Shown: positions 18,173-27,482, counted from the stretch's first letter. The stretch is DNA of 64,000 nt from Flavobacteriales bacterium (GCA_947444925.1 CANFBW010000002.1:1-64000), one strand, 5' to 3'. Program-made: numbers and translations. Notes: generated by a model not told the origin, from the sequence alone.

Positions 18173-19261
18173 CTATAAGTATTTGCTTAGTTTGGCATCT
18201 GAGCTCACGTCTGTGACAAATTGTTTTATCTTTTGTTCGTCGTCTTTTGGACAAATCAACAACACGCTTTCAGAATCTACAATAATGAAGTCCTTTAGTC
18301 CATTAACGACCACTAGTTTGCCGCTCGGCACGTTGAAAATATTGTTTTCAGAATTGTATGTTTTTACGTTTTTTCCAATCACCGCATTTCCTTTTTCGTC
18401 TTTGGACAAGTGGTCGTATACTGATCCCCAAGTACCTAAGTCTGTCCAACCAAATTCACAAGGCAATACGTAAACATTTTTAGCTTTTTCCATCACCCCA
18501 TAGTCAATAGAGATGTTGGTGCATTCAGAATAAGCTTTGGTAATGAAGGATTCTTCTTGTGGCGTATTGTAAGATCCTTTTCCTTCTTTGAAGATGTTGT
18601 TTATTTCAGGCAAATGCTTTTCTAAGGCATTGACAATGCTTTTTGCCGACCAAATGAAAATACCGCTGTTCCATGAAAAATCGCCGCTTTGCAAGAAGAA
18701 CTTGGCCATTTCGAGGTTGGGTTTTTCGGTGAAGGTTTTAACTTTTTTAAGAGAACTAGAGTGCTTAAATGATTCGTCGGTGGCCTGAATGTAACCATAA
18801 CCCGTGTCGGGGCGATTGGGTTCAATGCCTAGTGTGATCAGGCAGTCTTCTTTGGAGCAAGCGTCGAGCGCGGTTTCGAGCACAGAGGTAAACACATCTT
18901 CTTTTAAAATAAGGTGGTCAGAAGGCGCGATAATGAGGCGTGCCTCAGGGTTGATTTCGTATATTTTGTAGGATGCATAAGCTACGCAAGGTGCAGTATT
19001 TCGGCGTTGTGGCTCACACAATATTCTGCTATTTTGAATTTGTGGCAGCTGTTCTTTAATGAGCTCCCTGTATTCAACATTGGCAACGATGAAAATATTT
19101 TCTTCGGGACAAACTTTTTGAATGCGCTCAAATGTGAGTTGCAACAGGGTTTTGCCAACACCAAGGATGTCTAAAAATTGTTTGGGTTTGGCACTTTTGC
19201 TGATGGGCCAGAATCTGCTGCCTATCCCCCCTGCCATGATGATACAATAGTTGTTTTTCAT
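18173..19261 (-). CDS. Mannose-1-phosphate guanylyltransferase
   Basis: A nucleotidyltransferase that makes GDP-mannose from mannose-1-phosphate and GTP, feeding surface polysaccharide and glycoprotein synthesis. The N-terminal signature [20 protein letters not shown] with QFLD binds the nucleotide. [30 protein letters not shown] and [10 protein letters not shown] are family motifs, and [13 protein letters not shown] lies near the C-terminus. At 362 residues it has the single GT domain without a fused isomerase, the form common in Bacteroidota. It lies directly upstream of fumC. Confidence 0.93.
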   Translation of the reverse strand: MKNNYCIIMAGGIGSRFWPISKSAKPKQFLDILGVGKTLLQLTFERIQKVCPEENIFIVANVEYRELIKEQLPQIQNSRILCEPQRRNTAPCVAYASYKIYEINPEARLIIAPSDHLILKEDVFTSVLETALDACSKEDCLITLGIEPNRPDTGYGYIQATDESFKHSSSLKKVKTFTEKPNLEMAKFFLQSGDFSWNSGIFIWSAKSIVNALEKHLPEINNIFKEGKGSYNTPQEESFITKAYSECTNISIDYGVMEKAKNVYVLPCEFGWTDLGTWGSVYDHLSKDEKGNAVIGKNVKTYNSENNIFNVPSGKLVVVNGLKDFIIVDSESVLLICPKDDEQKIKQFVTDVSSDAKLSKYL

Positions 19262-19332
19262 TGAATTATAAGCGTTTTATCATTTGACACCTAAAGTATT
19301 AAAATTGCGTGGTAATGCCTTGTTATTGTGCA

Positions 19333-20535
19333 TTAAAATACTTCGCCTAAATTAAAGAAGAAGCCTTGTGAACCATCAAGTGCTATGCCGTAGCTGAGGA
19401 GTAAGTTTAGGTTTGAGCGTTTGTTCAATTTTGTGCGGAGTCCTGCGCCTATGCCTGGTATTATGTATTTGAAGCGATTGCTGGGCCATTCGGAAACGCT
19501 TTGCGCATTTGCGAAAACAGCGCCATTGAATAGTCCGTTTTTAGAAATTTCAAAACGGTATTCAGCCTCAAAGTACAATAAGTTATTACCTATATAGCGC
19601 CCTTGCCGAAATTGGCGCGCAGCGTTGGTGTAGGTATCCCAGCCAACGGCGGGCAAATCAAAATACGGCGGATTTCCGGACAGCGTGAATATATTGTAAT
19701 TCCAGAGTGCAATAATGTTTTTCGATTTTTTTGGGAAAGCAATATAGGTGCGAAAGTCGAGTAAAATCGATTGCCAATTTTGGTCACTTCCAAGAAAAGT
19801 GAAGTTGGGGCGGTAAACGACATTGGCGTAATGCTCTTTCGCTTTAGGTGTATTGGAGTTCGCTCGACTGTCGAAAAGAACATTGAATGAAATACCTGAT
19901 GAAACGGATTGCCCTCTACTGTCGTAGTTTTTAAAGTCGTTGTTGGGTTGTTGGTCGGGAAAGCGCTCTCTGATCCCCCAATGATAGTCGAGGTTATACC
20001 CAATTCCGGCCATAAAGTTTTTGGCTATTTTTCGGAGCGCCAATTGGTATACGCGAATATAGTCGTAGTACACAATCATGGCATTTTCTTTGGGTGTTCT
20101 TCCCCCTAAGCCATAGTTGATTGCAGAGTAGTTGTAGTAGCGCCAATCACCCGAAAAGTTCCACTTATTACCTGTCGACCAGATGTTTAAATTGATGGGT
20201 AATAGTAGTTGATTGAATTGCGTATACTCTGCAATGGCACTAATGCTTGAGATGTTGTTGTTTTTTTTTTTGCCGACGTAGAAGGAGGTGTTTGAGATTA
20301 CAACTGCGGTAAATCCATTTTGAATAGAGTAGCCAATAGTTGGCAGCACCGAAACAAAAATAGGAGATGATTTAACACTGTCGTTGCGCACAACTTTCTT
20401 CACCTTCAATGCCTTTCTCGCAATGTCAATAAGATCGAGCCCAGCGTTTAAACTGTCTTGACTGAAAGCCGTTTGAGTTAGCAATACCAGTGAAAGTAGC
20501 GCTTTTATGCTACGGGCGGACGAACATAATATCAT
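19333..20535 (-). CDS. BamA/Omp85-type surface-antigen barrel protein without POTRA domains
   Basis: A 400-residue exported protein with signal peptide (LLTQTAFSQ). About 50 residues are followed by a strand-rich region starting PIFVSVLPTIGYSIQNGF, which resembles the D15/BamA-family barrel. There is not enough N-terminal sequence for POTRA domains, so it is not the core BamA. The end (LLLSYGIALDGSQGFFFNLGEVF) looks like a barrel-closing strand. The cargo or role is unknown. It starts one base after the stop of the SprT-like gene, suggesting one transcript. Confidence 0.7.
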   Translation of the reverse strand: MILCSSARSIKALLSLVLLTQTAFSQDSLNAGLDLIDIARKALKVKKVVRNDSVKSSPIFVSVLPTIGYSIQNGFTAVVISNTSFYVGKKKNNNISSISAIAEYTQFNQLLLPINLNIWSTGNKWNFSGDWRYYNYSAINYGLGGRTPKENAMIVYYDYIRVYQLALRKIAKNFMAGIGYNLDYHWGIRERFPDQQPNNDFKNYDSRGQSVSSGISFNVLFDSRANSNTPKAKEHYANVVYRPNFTFLGSDQNWQSILLDFRTYIAFPKKSKNIIALWNYNIFTLSGNPPYFDLPAVGWDTYTNAARQFRQGRYIGNNLLYFEAEYRFEISKNGLFNGAVFANAQSVSEWPSNRFKYIIPGIGAGLRTKLNKRSNLNLLLSYGIALDGSQGFFFNLGEVF

Positions 20536-20536
20536 T

Positions 20537-21169
20537 TCAATTGATTTGCTCCACGGGTGCAGATGCGTAAATAGTATACCATCTTTTGTTGCCCAAATTG
20601 TAGCATTTGTAGCGCACCCTTATTTTTTCCTTTTTGCGGAACACCTCTGTTCTTTCATTGAGTTTGAAGTGGCTGTTGAAGGGAAGTTCGTGCAAAACTG
20701 TTTGCGGTTCGTGCTTGTCAGCGATTTTAATGGCATTGAGCAAAATATGATTGCTGTATATGTTGGCTTTGAGATTGTCAATTTCTAAATCAATGGCTTC
20801 TCTGATCACAACTGGCAGTCTGGTGTTTTTTTGTAATTTTCGGAGTAAGAGTTTGAAGTTGTTTTTCCACTCGAGGCCGTGCGGTTGAACACGTGAGCCA
20901 AATTCTTTCCAGGTGATGAGGTGCGCCCATTCGTGCAAAAAAACAATAAGCATGAAATAGGGCGTTAAATCGGAGTTGAGCTCAATGGCGCAAGGCTTGT
21001 TGCGTGTTCTGCTGAAGCAGCCCAAACGACCTTTGCGCGGGGCAGTAATGCGCAAGTCCACTTCCTGACCTCGGTATAAAGAATGCACAAAAACGATCGC
21101 TGAGGCTGGTAAAAGCTTGTAGAAATCGCCTCTGTCGCTATATTTTCTCAATTCTTTCCAGTTTCTCAT
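20537..21169 (-). CDS. SprT-like zinc metalloprotease-domain protein
   Basis: The HEWAHLITWKEFG segment is the HExxH zinc motif of SprT-like proteins, followed by HGLEWKNNF with the next conserved His. Cysteines near the end (RYKCYNLGNKRWY) resemble the zinc-ribbon remnant of the family. The ORF track starts at 21262. I prefer the ATG at 21167-21169 (MRNWKELRKYSD), which gives 210 residues; the upstream part is better explained by a separate small lipoprotein in another frame. It is cytoplasmic, substrate unknown. Confidence 0.78.
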   Translation of the reverse strand: MRNWKELRKYSDRGDFYKLLPASAIVFVHSLYRGQEVDLRITAPRKGRLGCFSRTRNKPCAIELNSDLTPYFMLIVFLHEWAHLITWKEFGSRVQPHGLEWKNNFKLLLRKLQKNTRLPVVIREAIDLEIDNLKANIYSNHILLNAIKIADKHEPQTVLHELPFNSHFKLNERTEVFRKKEKIRVRYKCYNLGNKRWYTIYASAPVEQIN

Positions 21170-21275
21170 TGCTTTTGTTGAATGTTGGACAATCACTGCA
21201 CTTATCTTTTCTAAACATCTTGCAACCTGACAATAATACGATGCAGCAAATAGACAAAGCAATTGTTTTTTTCAT
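21138..21275 (-). CDS. 45-residue lipoprotein, not in the ORF track
   Basis: Reading the minus strand from the ATG at 21273-21275 gives a 45-residue protein ending in TAG at 21138-21140. It begins MKKTIALSICCIVLLSGC, a near-perfect lipoprotein signal peptide with the lipid-modified Cys at position 18. The short mature part contains KCSDCP, a CxxC-type motif. It overlaps the SprT-like start by about 32 nt in a different frame. The signal peptide makes chance unlikely. Function unknown. Confidence 0.7.
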   Translation of the reverse strand: MKKTIALSICCIVLLSGCKMFRKDKCSDCPTFNKSNEKLERIEKI

Positions 21276-21329
21276 GGGGTGCGGTTTATAACATCGTAAA
21301 TTTAGTAAAATGATTTTCTAAATAATGTC

Positions 21330-21337
21330 TATTTTTG
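21330..21337 (+). promoter_or_regulatory. Putative -7 element of the mlaE operon
   Basis: TATTTTTG matches TAnnTTTG and lies 15 nt before the mlaE start codon. No convincing -33 TTG is seen. Confidence 0.4.
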
Positions 21338-21352
21338 GTAAAAATGCTTTAG

Positions 21353-22096
21353 ATGGTAGATATTTTAACACACTTGGGAGCATACTTCTTAATGTTGCGT
21401 AAGGCCTTCACTAGGCCTGAGAAAATGAAAATATTTTTCAAGCGCTTAAGTGCTGAAATGGAATTGATTGGGGTGGATTCAGTGGCCTTGGTTTCTATTT
21501 TGTCTTTATTTATGGGTGCTGTTATCTTAATTCAAAGTGCCTACAATTTTGAAAACCCTTTGATACCATCGTATGCTGAGGGTGTCGCAACGAGAGATTC
21601 TATGTTGCTGGAGTTTTCACCAACCATTATATCGTTGATTTTAGTGGGAAAGGTGGGATCGAGCATTGCGTCTGAATTAGGTACCATGCGGGTGACGGAG
21701 CAAATTGATGCATTGCAAATTATGGGCGTTAATCCAGTTAATCATTTGATTTTGCCGAAAATATTGGCCGGAGTGTTCATTATTCCTTTTTTAATATTGC
21801 TCAGTATGTTTTTGGGAATTCTGGGTGGATTTTTAGCCACTCTTGTTACCGAATCAGTGTCTACTCACAAGTATATTTATGGTATTCAATATGGTTTTGA
21901 ACCCTATTACATTGTTTATGCCTTGACAAAGGCTTGTGTTTTCGCCTTCATTTTGACCTCCATTTCTTCCTACCAAGGTTTTACCACCAAAGGAGGTGCA
22001 TTGGAAGTGGGCAAATCTAGTACAAAGGCAGTGGTGTTCAGTACCATTGTGATCATTTTATTCAACCTCATATTGACCAAATTATTGTTGAATTAA
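21353..22096 (+). CDS. mlaE: MlaE-type ABC transporter permease
   Basis: A 247-residue inner-membrane permease of the MlaE/YrbE (MCE-associated) family, which moves phospholipids between membranes. Several hydrophobic segments are visible, and the conserved middle reads LVGKVGSSIASELGTMRVTEQIDAL followed by MGVNPVNHLILPK. Its TAA stop overlaps the ATG of the ATPase gene (TAATG), so the two are translationally coupled. The usual third component, an MCE-domain MlaD, is not adjacent here. Confidence 0.92.
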   Translation: MVDILTHLGAYFLMLRKAFTRPEKMKIFFKRLSAEMELIGVDSVALVSILSLFMGAVILIQSAYNFENPLIPSYAEGVATRDSMLLEFSPTIISLILVGKVGSSIASELGTMRVTEQIDALQIMGVNPVNHLILPKILAGVFIIPFLILLSMFLGILGGFLATLVTESVSTHKYIYGIQYGFEPYYIVYALTKACVFAFILTSISSYQGFTTKGGALEVGKSSTKAVVFSTIVIILFNLILTKLLLN

Positions 22097-22860
22097 TGAT
22101 AGAAATCGGTAATATATCTAAGGTCTTTGGTGACCGAAAAATACTGTCAGATGTGTCCATGTATCTTGAAACAGGTAAAGTAAACATGGTGATTGGACAA
22201 AGTGGTGCTGGGAAATCAGTATTGCTCAAATGCTTGGTGGGTTTGCTCGAAACCGATGCTGGTGAAGTTTGGTACGATGGCAGAAATTTTACCGAAATGA
22301 ACTATGAGCAGAAAAAGGCGCTGCGCAGAGAAGTGGGCATGCTTTTTCAAGGTGGCGCCCTCTTTGACTCTATGACAGTGGAGGAAAACGTTGCTTTTCC
22401 ATTAGAAATGTTCACCAAAATGAGCAAGGAAGAGCGCACAGAACGCGCTAATTTTTGTTTGAAACGAGTGAATTTACCAGCCTCTAACAAGTTGTATCCT
22501 GACGAAATTAGTGGCGGTATGAAAAAAAGAGTTGCTATCGCCCGAGCTATCGCGATGAATCCCAAGTACTTGTTTTGTGATGAACCGAATTCTGGTTTAG
22601 ATCCACAAACGTCTATTGTTATTGACAACCTTATTCGTGAAATCACGCTTGAATACAATATGACTACAGTGGTGATTTCCCATGACATGAACTCAGTGAT
22701 GGAAATTTCTGATAATATTTTCTTTGTCTTCAATGGCCAAAAATGGTGGGAAGGCAATCGCAATGATTTATTGAAAACCGACAATAAGGAATTATGCGAC
22801 TTCGTTTTTGCCTCTACTTTTATGAAAGAGTTCAAAAGCTCATCGCAAAGCAAAAGATGA
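22096..22860 (+). CDS. mlaF: MlaF-type ABC transporter ATP-binding protein
   Basis: The 254-residue ATPase partner of MlaE. Walker A is GQSGAGKSV, the Q-loop is MLFQGGALFDSM, the signature is ISGGMKKRVAIARA, and Walker B is YLFCDEPNSGLD, followed by VISHDM. The GGALFDSMTVEENV segment is characteristic of the MlaF/Mkl group. It energises phospholipid transport from the cytoplasmic side. The next gene starts inside its stop codon (ATGA), extending the operon. Confidence 0.94.
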   Translation: MIEIGNISKVFGDRKILSDVSMYLETGKVNMVIGQSGAGKSVLLKCLVGLLETDAGEVWYDGRNFTEMNYEQKKALRREVGMLFQGGALFDSMTVEENVAFPLEMFTKMSKEERTERANFCLKRVNLPASNKLYPDEISGGMKKRVAIARAIAMNPKYLFCDEPNSGLDPQTSIVIDNLIREITLEYNMTTVVISHDMNSVMEISDNIFFVFNGQKWWEGNRNDLLKTDNKELCDFVFASTFMKEFKSSSQSKR

Positions 22861-23303
22861 TGTCTTTGATGAAAATAGCACTTGTGTTGCTGTTCATACA
22901 AACTGAATTTGCTTTTGCTCAGTCGAGGGCGAACGCTAATGTTGTTGAATTGATGGTGGACTACAATATTGAATTGAGTAAAGCTCATTTACCTGCCGGC
23001 AGAGCGATGATGTCGGTGCAAAGCAGTGCGCTGTCGAAGTGGAATCCATTGGGTTATCTTTCTGCAGGAATGATGTTTTTGTACCAGCGTGTTTTATCGG
23101 AGCAAATTCAGGCAAATTGCATGTATCAAATCACTTGCTCAGAGTACACCAAGAAGCAAATAGAAAAACATGGTTTGCTCTTGGGTGTGTTGGAAGGCTG
23201 TAACCAACTGACCAATTGTTTTATGGGGGTTCAGTATCAGTATCCTAAATACAAGTTGTCTGCCCAAGGTAAAATCCGCAATGATCTTCATGATGCGGAG
23301 TAA
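22857..23303 (+). CDS. YidD-like protein with an N-terminal signal peptide
   Basis: About 148 residues. The core MYQITCSEYTKKQIEKHG followed by LLGVLEGC resembles the YidD (membrane protein insertion efficiency factor) signature, including the paired cysteines, but is divergent. Unlike classical YidD it has a hydrophobic leader (LMKIALVLLFIQTEFAFAQ) that looks like a cleavable signal peptide, so this version is probably exported. The ORF track begins at 22794. The ATG at 22857 overlaps the mlaF stop as ATGA and is a better start. A role in membrane-protein insertion should not be assumed, given the likely different location. Confidence 0.7.
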   Translation: MMSLMKIALVLLFIQTEFAFAQSRANANVVELMVDYNIELSKAHLPAGRAMMSVQSSALSKWNPLGYLSAGMMFLYQRVLSEQIQANCMYQITCSEYTKKQIEKHGLLLGVLEGCNQLTNCFMGVQYQYPKYKLSAQGKIRNDLHDAE

Positions 23304-24075
23304 ACTGTTGCTTTTCCTTTTTATTTCTGTGCAGCTCTTTGCCCAAGTAGACAAGGGATTTTTGAATTATTTGTCGGTCAATAAATTGGAAGCAGAGCAG
23401 TTGACTTACTTGAATTCATTTGGCACTGCGTCACCCTTTGACACGCTGCACTTTTACAAGGCACAGCATTATTTGCAGTATTTCAATGATTCGTTGTTTC
23501 GTTACCATTTGTCTTTTAGTGAAGCACTTTTTTTTGCAGATTCTTCTTTGGTTAACACTGCAAATTGTAGGTTTCTGCGAGAAAAAAATACAAGTCGAAC
23601 AGTATGGTATCAAATGTTGAATACCCAAAATAGAAATGCCGCCGTGCAAAATTTGACACTGTATTATGATGCGGGAGTTCATCCTAGAAACTATGTTGTG
23701 GATCAATTTTCACCCGAACTAAAAATCAGTTTTGCGCTTTATAAAAAAATGGAACAGCGCAATCCTCTTGCAGCGATGGTGCTATCGGCGCTGGTGCCCG
23801 GCTTGGGCAAGTATTATGGCGGCCGAAAGAGGTCTTTTGTAAATACGTTATTGCTGCATTCCATTTATGGTTTTCAAACCTATGAGAGTATTGCTAAACT
23901 TGGGGTATATCACCCGTACAGCATTTTTTCAATGGGACTCTTTGGCTTGTTTTATGTTGCCAATGTGTATACAAGTTACAGTGATCTAAAGGAATATAAA
24001 ACAATGCTGAGGAATCAATATTATGAAGATGTTTCGGACTATTTTAATCCAAATGTTCCTCCTTTTTTTCGCTAG
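23281..24075 (+). CDS. Exported protein with a C-terminal hydrophobic GLGKYYGG module
   Basis: A 264-residue protein with signal peptide (FISVQLFAQ). The middle is helix-rich and of unknown type. The C-terminal third reads SALVPGLGKYYGGRKRSF followed by hydrophobic segments, like the glycine/proline turn of TM2 or DUF5683-type membrane modules. It overlaps the YidD-like gene by 23 nt and the next gene by 53 nt, so it belongs to the mlaEF operon. The next protein shares the same module. Function unknown. Confidence 0.65.
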   Translation: MIFMMRSKLLLFLFISVQLFAQVDKGFLNYLSVNKLEAEQLTYLNSFGTASPFDTLHFYKAQHYLQYFNDSLFRYHLSFSEALFFADSSLVNTANCRFLREKNTSRTVWYQMLNTQNRNAAVQNLTLYYDAGVHPRNYVVDQFSPELKISFALYKKMEQRNPLAAMVLSALVPGLGKYYGGRKRSFVNTLLLHSIYGFQTYESIAKLGVYHPYSIFSMGLFGLFYVANVYTSYSDLKEYKTMLRNQYYEDVSDYFNPNVPPFFR

Positions 24076-24847
24076 TTCTGTTGGTGCAGCACAGCATTTT
24101 GAAGAGGATTTGTTAACGTTGGAACACAGTGCTTACTGCGCTCAAAATGACACGGTGCGCAATGTTTTTTTGTTTCAAAAATTTCAGCTGTTCGTCGCAA
24201 ACGGACAGTATGGCGCACGCGCTTTTTCTGAGGCAAAACGCGTGCAGTATCAACTGTTGCCTGATAGTTTGAAATGGAAGTATTTATGGAATGCTTCCTT
24301 GATCGCCTATCTCAATGGAGATAAAGATTACACCTCTTTTTATGGGAACTGTTTTAGGGCATTGCACAGCGATACATTAATGGCGGAGTCTACAGTTTTA
24401 CATGCCTTTCAAAATATGGGAAACGATTCCTTGGTGGCACTGGACGTAGCATGTTTGTCGGCAACCGACACGATTTTTGCCTGTATGCGTTGCTTGGGCG
24501 CTGTCGGACAAAGTGAACAATTTCCTGCTGAAACGCGTTATGTGGTCGCATCGGCGCTCGTTCCAGGTTCGGGCATGTTTCTGCTGGGTGATGCGCGCAG
24601 AGGTGCTACAGCCTTGGCAATCAATGCCGGAATAGGGGTGCTTATCTATATTTTTTGCAAAGAAGCGCTTTTTGTCAATGCCTTCGGCTGGGGAGGGGCA
24701 TTAATCACTAAATTTTACCTTGGAAATATCCAACTGACAAGGGTTTTACACCAACGTAAATGGGCAAAAATTAGCTCTGAAAGAGACACGGATTGCCAAA
24801 CACAGATCAAGGCAAAGTTGCAAAAATATCCCCTGCGTTTTATGTGA
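24023..24847 (+). CDS. Exported protein, relative of the preceding gene
   Basis: A 274-residue protein with signal peptide (FFASSVGAAQ), a helical domain rich in Tyr/Leu, and a C-terminal SALVPGSGMFLLGDARRGA module followed by hydrophobic stretches. That module matches the SALVPGLGKYYGGRKRS module of the upstream protein, so the two are probably diverged paralogues or share a membrane domain. It is the last gene of the mlaE operon and converges on the next gene with a 3-bp gap. Function unknown. Confidence 0.65.
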   Translation: MKMFRTILIQMFLLFFASSVGAAQHFEEDLLTLEHSAYCAQNDTVRNVFLFQKFQLFVANGQYGARAFSEAKRVQYQLLPDSLKWKYLWNASLIAYLNGDKDYTSFYGNCFRALHSDTLMAESTVLHAFQNMGNDSLVALDVACLSATDTIFACMRCLGAVGQSEQFPAETRYVVASALVPGSGMFLLGDARRGATALAINAGIGVLIYIFCKEALFVNAFGWGGALITKFYLGNIQLTRVLHQRKWAKISSERDTDCQTQIKAKLQKYPLRFM

Positions 24848-24850
24848 GTA

Positions 24851-25681
24851 TTACCACCCTATGCCGAAAGTGTAGCCCACTAAAAGCATTGGTGACAAGC
24901 TGCTTTCACGCAACCCGGTCTTGGTTGGAACCGAAATGGTGCTGGTGTTGTTGTACTGGTCAACAACTTCTACATTGCTGTATTTGAAGGCGTCGAAACT
25001 GGTTGTTCTAAAGCTAAAACCGTAATAAATATCATGTGTTGTTTTAATTTTTCCGCTAGAGGAATAGTACTGTCCCATGATGATGTTGAAGTTGGTATTG
25101 ACCACTGAAACATCTTGTGGGGTAAGCACATTGAAAACTTCGGTTGGCAATTGGTAGGCGTAGTTGGCATAACGAAATCCTAATTCAAGGTAGGATTTGT
25201 CCCAATCGAAAAGCCAGCTATACAAAGAGTAATTCGAATCAAAATATATTCTTCCTGACGCAGCAAAATACAAATTGACACCAGGAGTGACGGTGCCCTC
25301 ATAAATGATGTCACTTAAAGAAATCACTGAAGAATTGCTGTTGAGTTGACTAAACATACTTCCATATAGGACATTGGAAAAGTAATCTCTACTGAAACTG
25401 AATCCAGCGCTGGCCGAAACTGAAAACAGTTCGCTCAGCGATCGTTCATACGTTAATGCCGCGATGCCACGCATGGCAAGGAAGGGCGAAAAGGTGATGG
25501 CGTTTTGTGGACGATCAAAACCTGTTGTGCTCAAGTTGCCTTTTTTATTTTCGCCAAAGATTGGGCTGTTCGATGGAGTGTACATTTTGTCCAAATCGTT
25601 GGCTGCACCTGCTTGTCCGTAGACAAGCGGTGCTGCCAATGTGAGCAGTATAAAGAACAGTTGGACCTTTATTTTTTTCAT
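24851..25681 (-). CDS. Predicted outer-membrane barrel protein, family A copy 1
   Basis: A 276-residue exported protein (signal peptide ends PLVYGQ). A low-complexity N-terminus with YTPSNSPIFGENKKG is followed by strand-rich sequence (AITFSPFLAMRGIAALTYER, ASAGFSFSRDYF) and the C-terminal strand LVGYTFGIGW. It is clearly homologous to the protein at 27483-28259, which has the same motifs. It is the last gene of a four-gene minus-strand operon. The barrel prediction is from pattern only. Confidence 0.68.
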   Translation of the reverse strand: MKKIKVQLFFILLTLAAPLVYGQAGAANDLDKMYTPSNSPIFGENKKGNLSTTGFDRPQNAITFSPFLAMRGIAALTYERSLSELFSVSASAGFSFSRDYFSNVLYGSMFSQLNSNSSVISLSDIIYEGTVTPGVNLYFAASGRIYFDSNYSLYSWLFDWDKSYLELGFRYANYAYQLPTEVFNVLTPQDVSVVNTNFNIIMGQYYSSSGKIKTTHDIYYGFSFRTTSFDAFKYSNVEVVDQYNNTSTISVPTKTGLRESSLSPMLLVGYTFGIGW

Positions 25682-25699
25682 CGTATTGATGTGCTAATA

Positions 25700-27463
25700 T
25701 TATTTTATTGGTGACATGTTGCCTAAGTATCCTTTGCCGTGGTACATCTCGCCAATATACATCATTGGTATGCAGCCTAGACAGCATAGTATTTGTGGAA
25801 TAATTTTCATTGATGTTTTTTTGAATTCAAAGTAGAAGCGGTTGTCAAATACCTGTGTGCCGTAAGCATCGATTGATTTTTTTTCTTCTTTCGGTGTTGT
25901 TGCGCTGTTGATGAGGTATTTTCTTTTTTGGTAGCCACCTGTATTGTAATCGAAAACAGCATATTCCACCTCGTTAAAGTCTTCTTTATTTGATTTTGCT
26001 TTCTTTTTGCTTTTGCCTTTGGCTGTGATCTCGACTTCGTTGAAAGAAGAGCCGTAAAGCACGAAGAAATTTGATTTGTCGTTGATGACACTTACATCGT
26101 ATTTGCTCCAACCCGAATAAGTAATTTGTCGATCAACATTGGTCGCCCAAACGATGTCGCCTTTGTCATTGATCTTAAATGCAGTGACATTGTCTTTTCT
26201 GCAATATGGATCTTGGTAACAAGTTGTTCCTCCGTTTCCATTGCTCACGCAACGGGTGACGGTGTAGTTGTACATGATGGAGCAAAAGAGCACTAAGTTG
26301 TCTTTATCGATAGACTGAACACTTTCAATGGTGTAATTGCTTTGCAATGATTCTTCATCTGATTTTGCAGCATCATTTCCTTTTTTGGCATCTTTTTTCC
26401 TTGCCTTTTTCTGATCGTCCTTGTCTTTAGAAAACAATTTATTCAATTGGTCTTTGGTGAACATTGAAAAATTGATGCTTTTGATGGTGTTGTTTTTGTT
26501 GTCTACAATGGCGTAAAAAATACCATGTGTATCGTAGCCATTTGCATCTTTAATTAAGTCGCTGAAGAATCCGAAAACCTTGGTATTTTCTTTTCCGATG
26601 ATGTAGTTGAAGTCGAAGAGTGTTTTGTTGTCAAATTTAAAGTTCAAGGCGCTGAGAACACCTGTTTTCAAATTCACTACTGACAATACCGGATATCTTG
26701 ATGATTCGCCCTTGCGTAGTGTTTTCAACTCGTCTTTACTTTTGGTAATAAAGGTTTTGAGGTGAAGGTTTCCGTCGTTGCCCAATTCATAAGAAGCGGA
26801 GAGGCTGTTTGAGCGTTCCGCAATAACGTAAGGCAGCGTAACTTGGTTTGAAGCCTCGAAGCCAAAATCACGATTTAATAATCGGTATTCAATTTTTACA
26901 TTTTCCCCTTTGTCACCCGCCATTTCACCACCGATGAGTATTTTTTCATCGAGGTCTTTGTTTGCCATCACAAAAAGTTCAGCTTTTTTCTTTTGTCCTT
27001 TTACTGAATTCAGTTCGTATATTTTTTGCAGTTGTTTTTGCGCTTTCAAATTGCCATCGAAGCTTTGCACGTAAAGTTCGTCTTTTGCCTTGGTTTCTTT
27101 GATCCAAAAAACATACACCGAATTTTCAAAGAAAATGGTTTTGTAGTAAGTTAAACCTTGGTATTTGCTTGCACTGGCTTTGTTTTCAGGAAAGCCAATG
27201 AGGGCCGCGGCGTAGGCTTTCTTCATGGTGATTTTATCGAGGGCGACCAACTTTATTTTTGACGATTTCCCTCCTCCAAAAGCAGGTTGGTATTTGGTGA
27301 ATTTCGCAAAAATGAATTTGGAGTTGAAGCCGAGAAATTCATCGAAAAATCCATCGTTACTGTTGTCGTACAGTTGTTGTTCTGACCACGAAGCTTTGAG
27401 TTCTTGTGCTTTCGCGACAACAACACTAACACATAATAAAAGCAATACCAATTTTGATTTCAT
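25700..27463 (-). CDS. Large exported protein of unknown function
   Basis: A 587-residue protein with signal peptide (VSVVVAKAQ). Alternating beta-rich segments of the type V-Y-V-F-W-I-K and K-I-L-I-G-G suggest a propeller-like fold. A highly charged Lys/Asp-rich linker lies near residues 345-370 (KDKDDQKKARKKDAKK). A cysteine-containing loop (CVSNGNGGTTCYQDPYC) could form disulphides outside the cytoplasm. The C-terminus is hydrophobic. It sits between two paralogous barrel genes with gaps of 18-19 nt, so it may act with them at the outer membrane. I do not recognise a family. Confidence 0.65.
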   Translation of the reverse strand: MKSKLVLLLLCVSVVVAKAQELKASWSEQQLYDNSNDGFFDEFLGFNSKFIFAKFTKYQPAFGGGKSSKIKLVALDKITMKKAYAAALIGFPENKASASKYQGLTYYKTIFFENSVYVFWIKETKAKDELYVQSFDGNLKAQKQLQKIYELNSVKGQKKKAELFVMANKDLDEKILIGGEMAGDKGENVKIEYRLLNRDFGFEASNQVTLPYVIAERSNSLSASYELGNDGNLHLKTFITKSKDELKTLRKGESSRYPVLSVVNLKTGVLSALNFKFDNKTLFDFNYIIGKENTKVFGFFSDLIKDANGYDTHGIFYAIVDNKNNTIKSINFSMFTKDQLNKLFSKDKDDQKKARKKDAKKGNDAAKSDEESLQSNYTIESVQSIDKDNLVLFCSIMYNYTVTRCVSNGNGGTTCYQDPYCRKDNVTAFKINDKGDIVWATNVDRQITYSGWSKYDVSVINDKSNFFVLYGSSFNEVEITAKGKSKKKAKSNKEDFNEVEYAVFDYNTGGYQKRKYLINSATTPKEEKKSIDAYGTQVFDNRFYFEFKKTSMKIIPQILCCLGCIPMMYIGEMYHGKGYLGNMSPIK

Positions 27464-27482
27464 AGTTTAAATTTTTGTTTAA

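Noticed and set aside
20537-21262. Full-length start of the SprT-like ORF at 21262
   Set aside because: The first 31 codons are a poor match to the family and overlap the clear lipoprotein leader; the later ATG is better.
22347-22988. 213-codon minus-strand ORF over mlaF
   Set aside because: Antisense shadow of the ABC ATPase gene.
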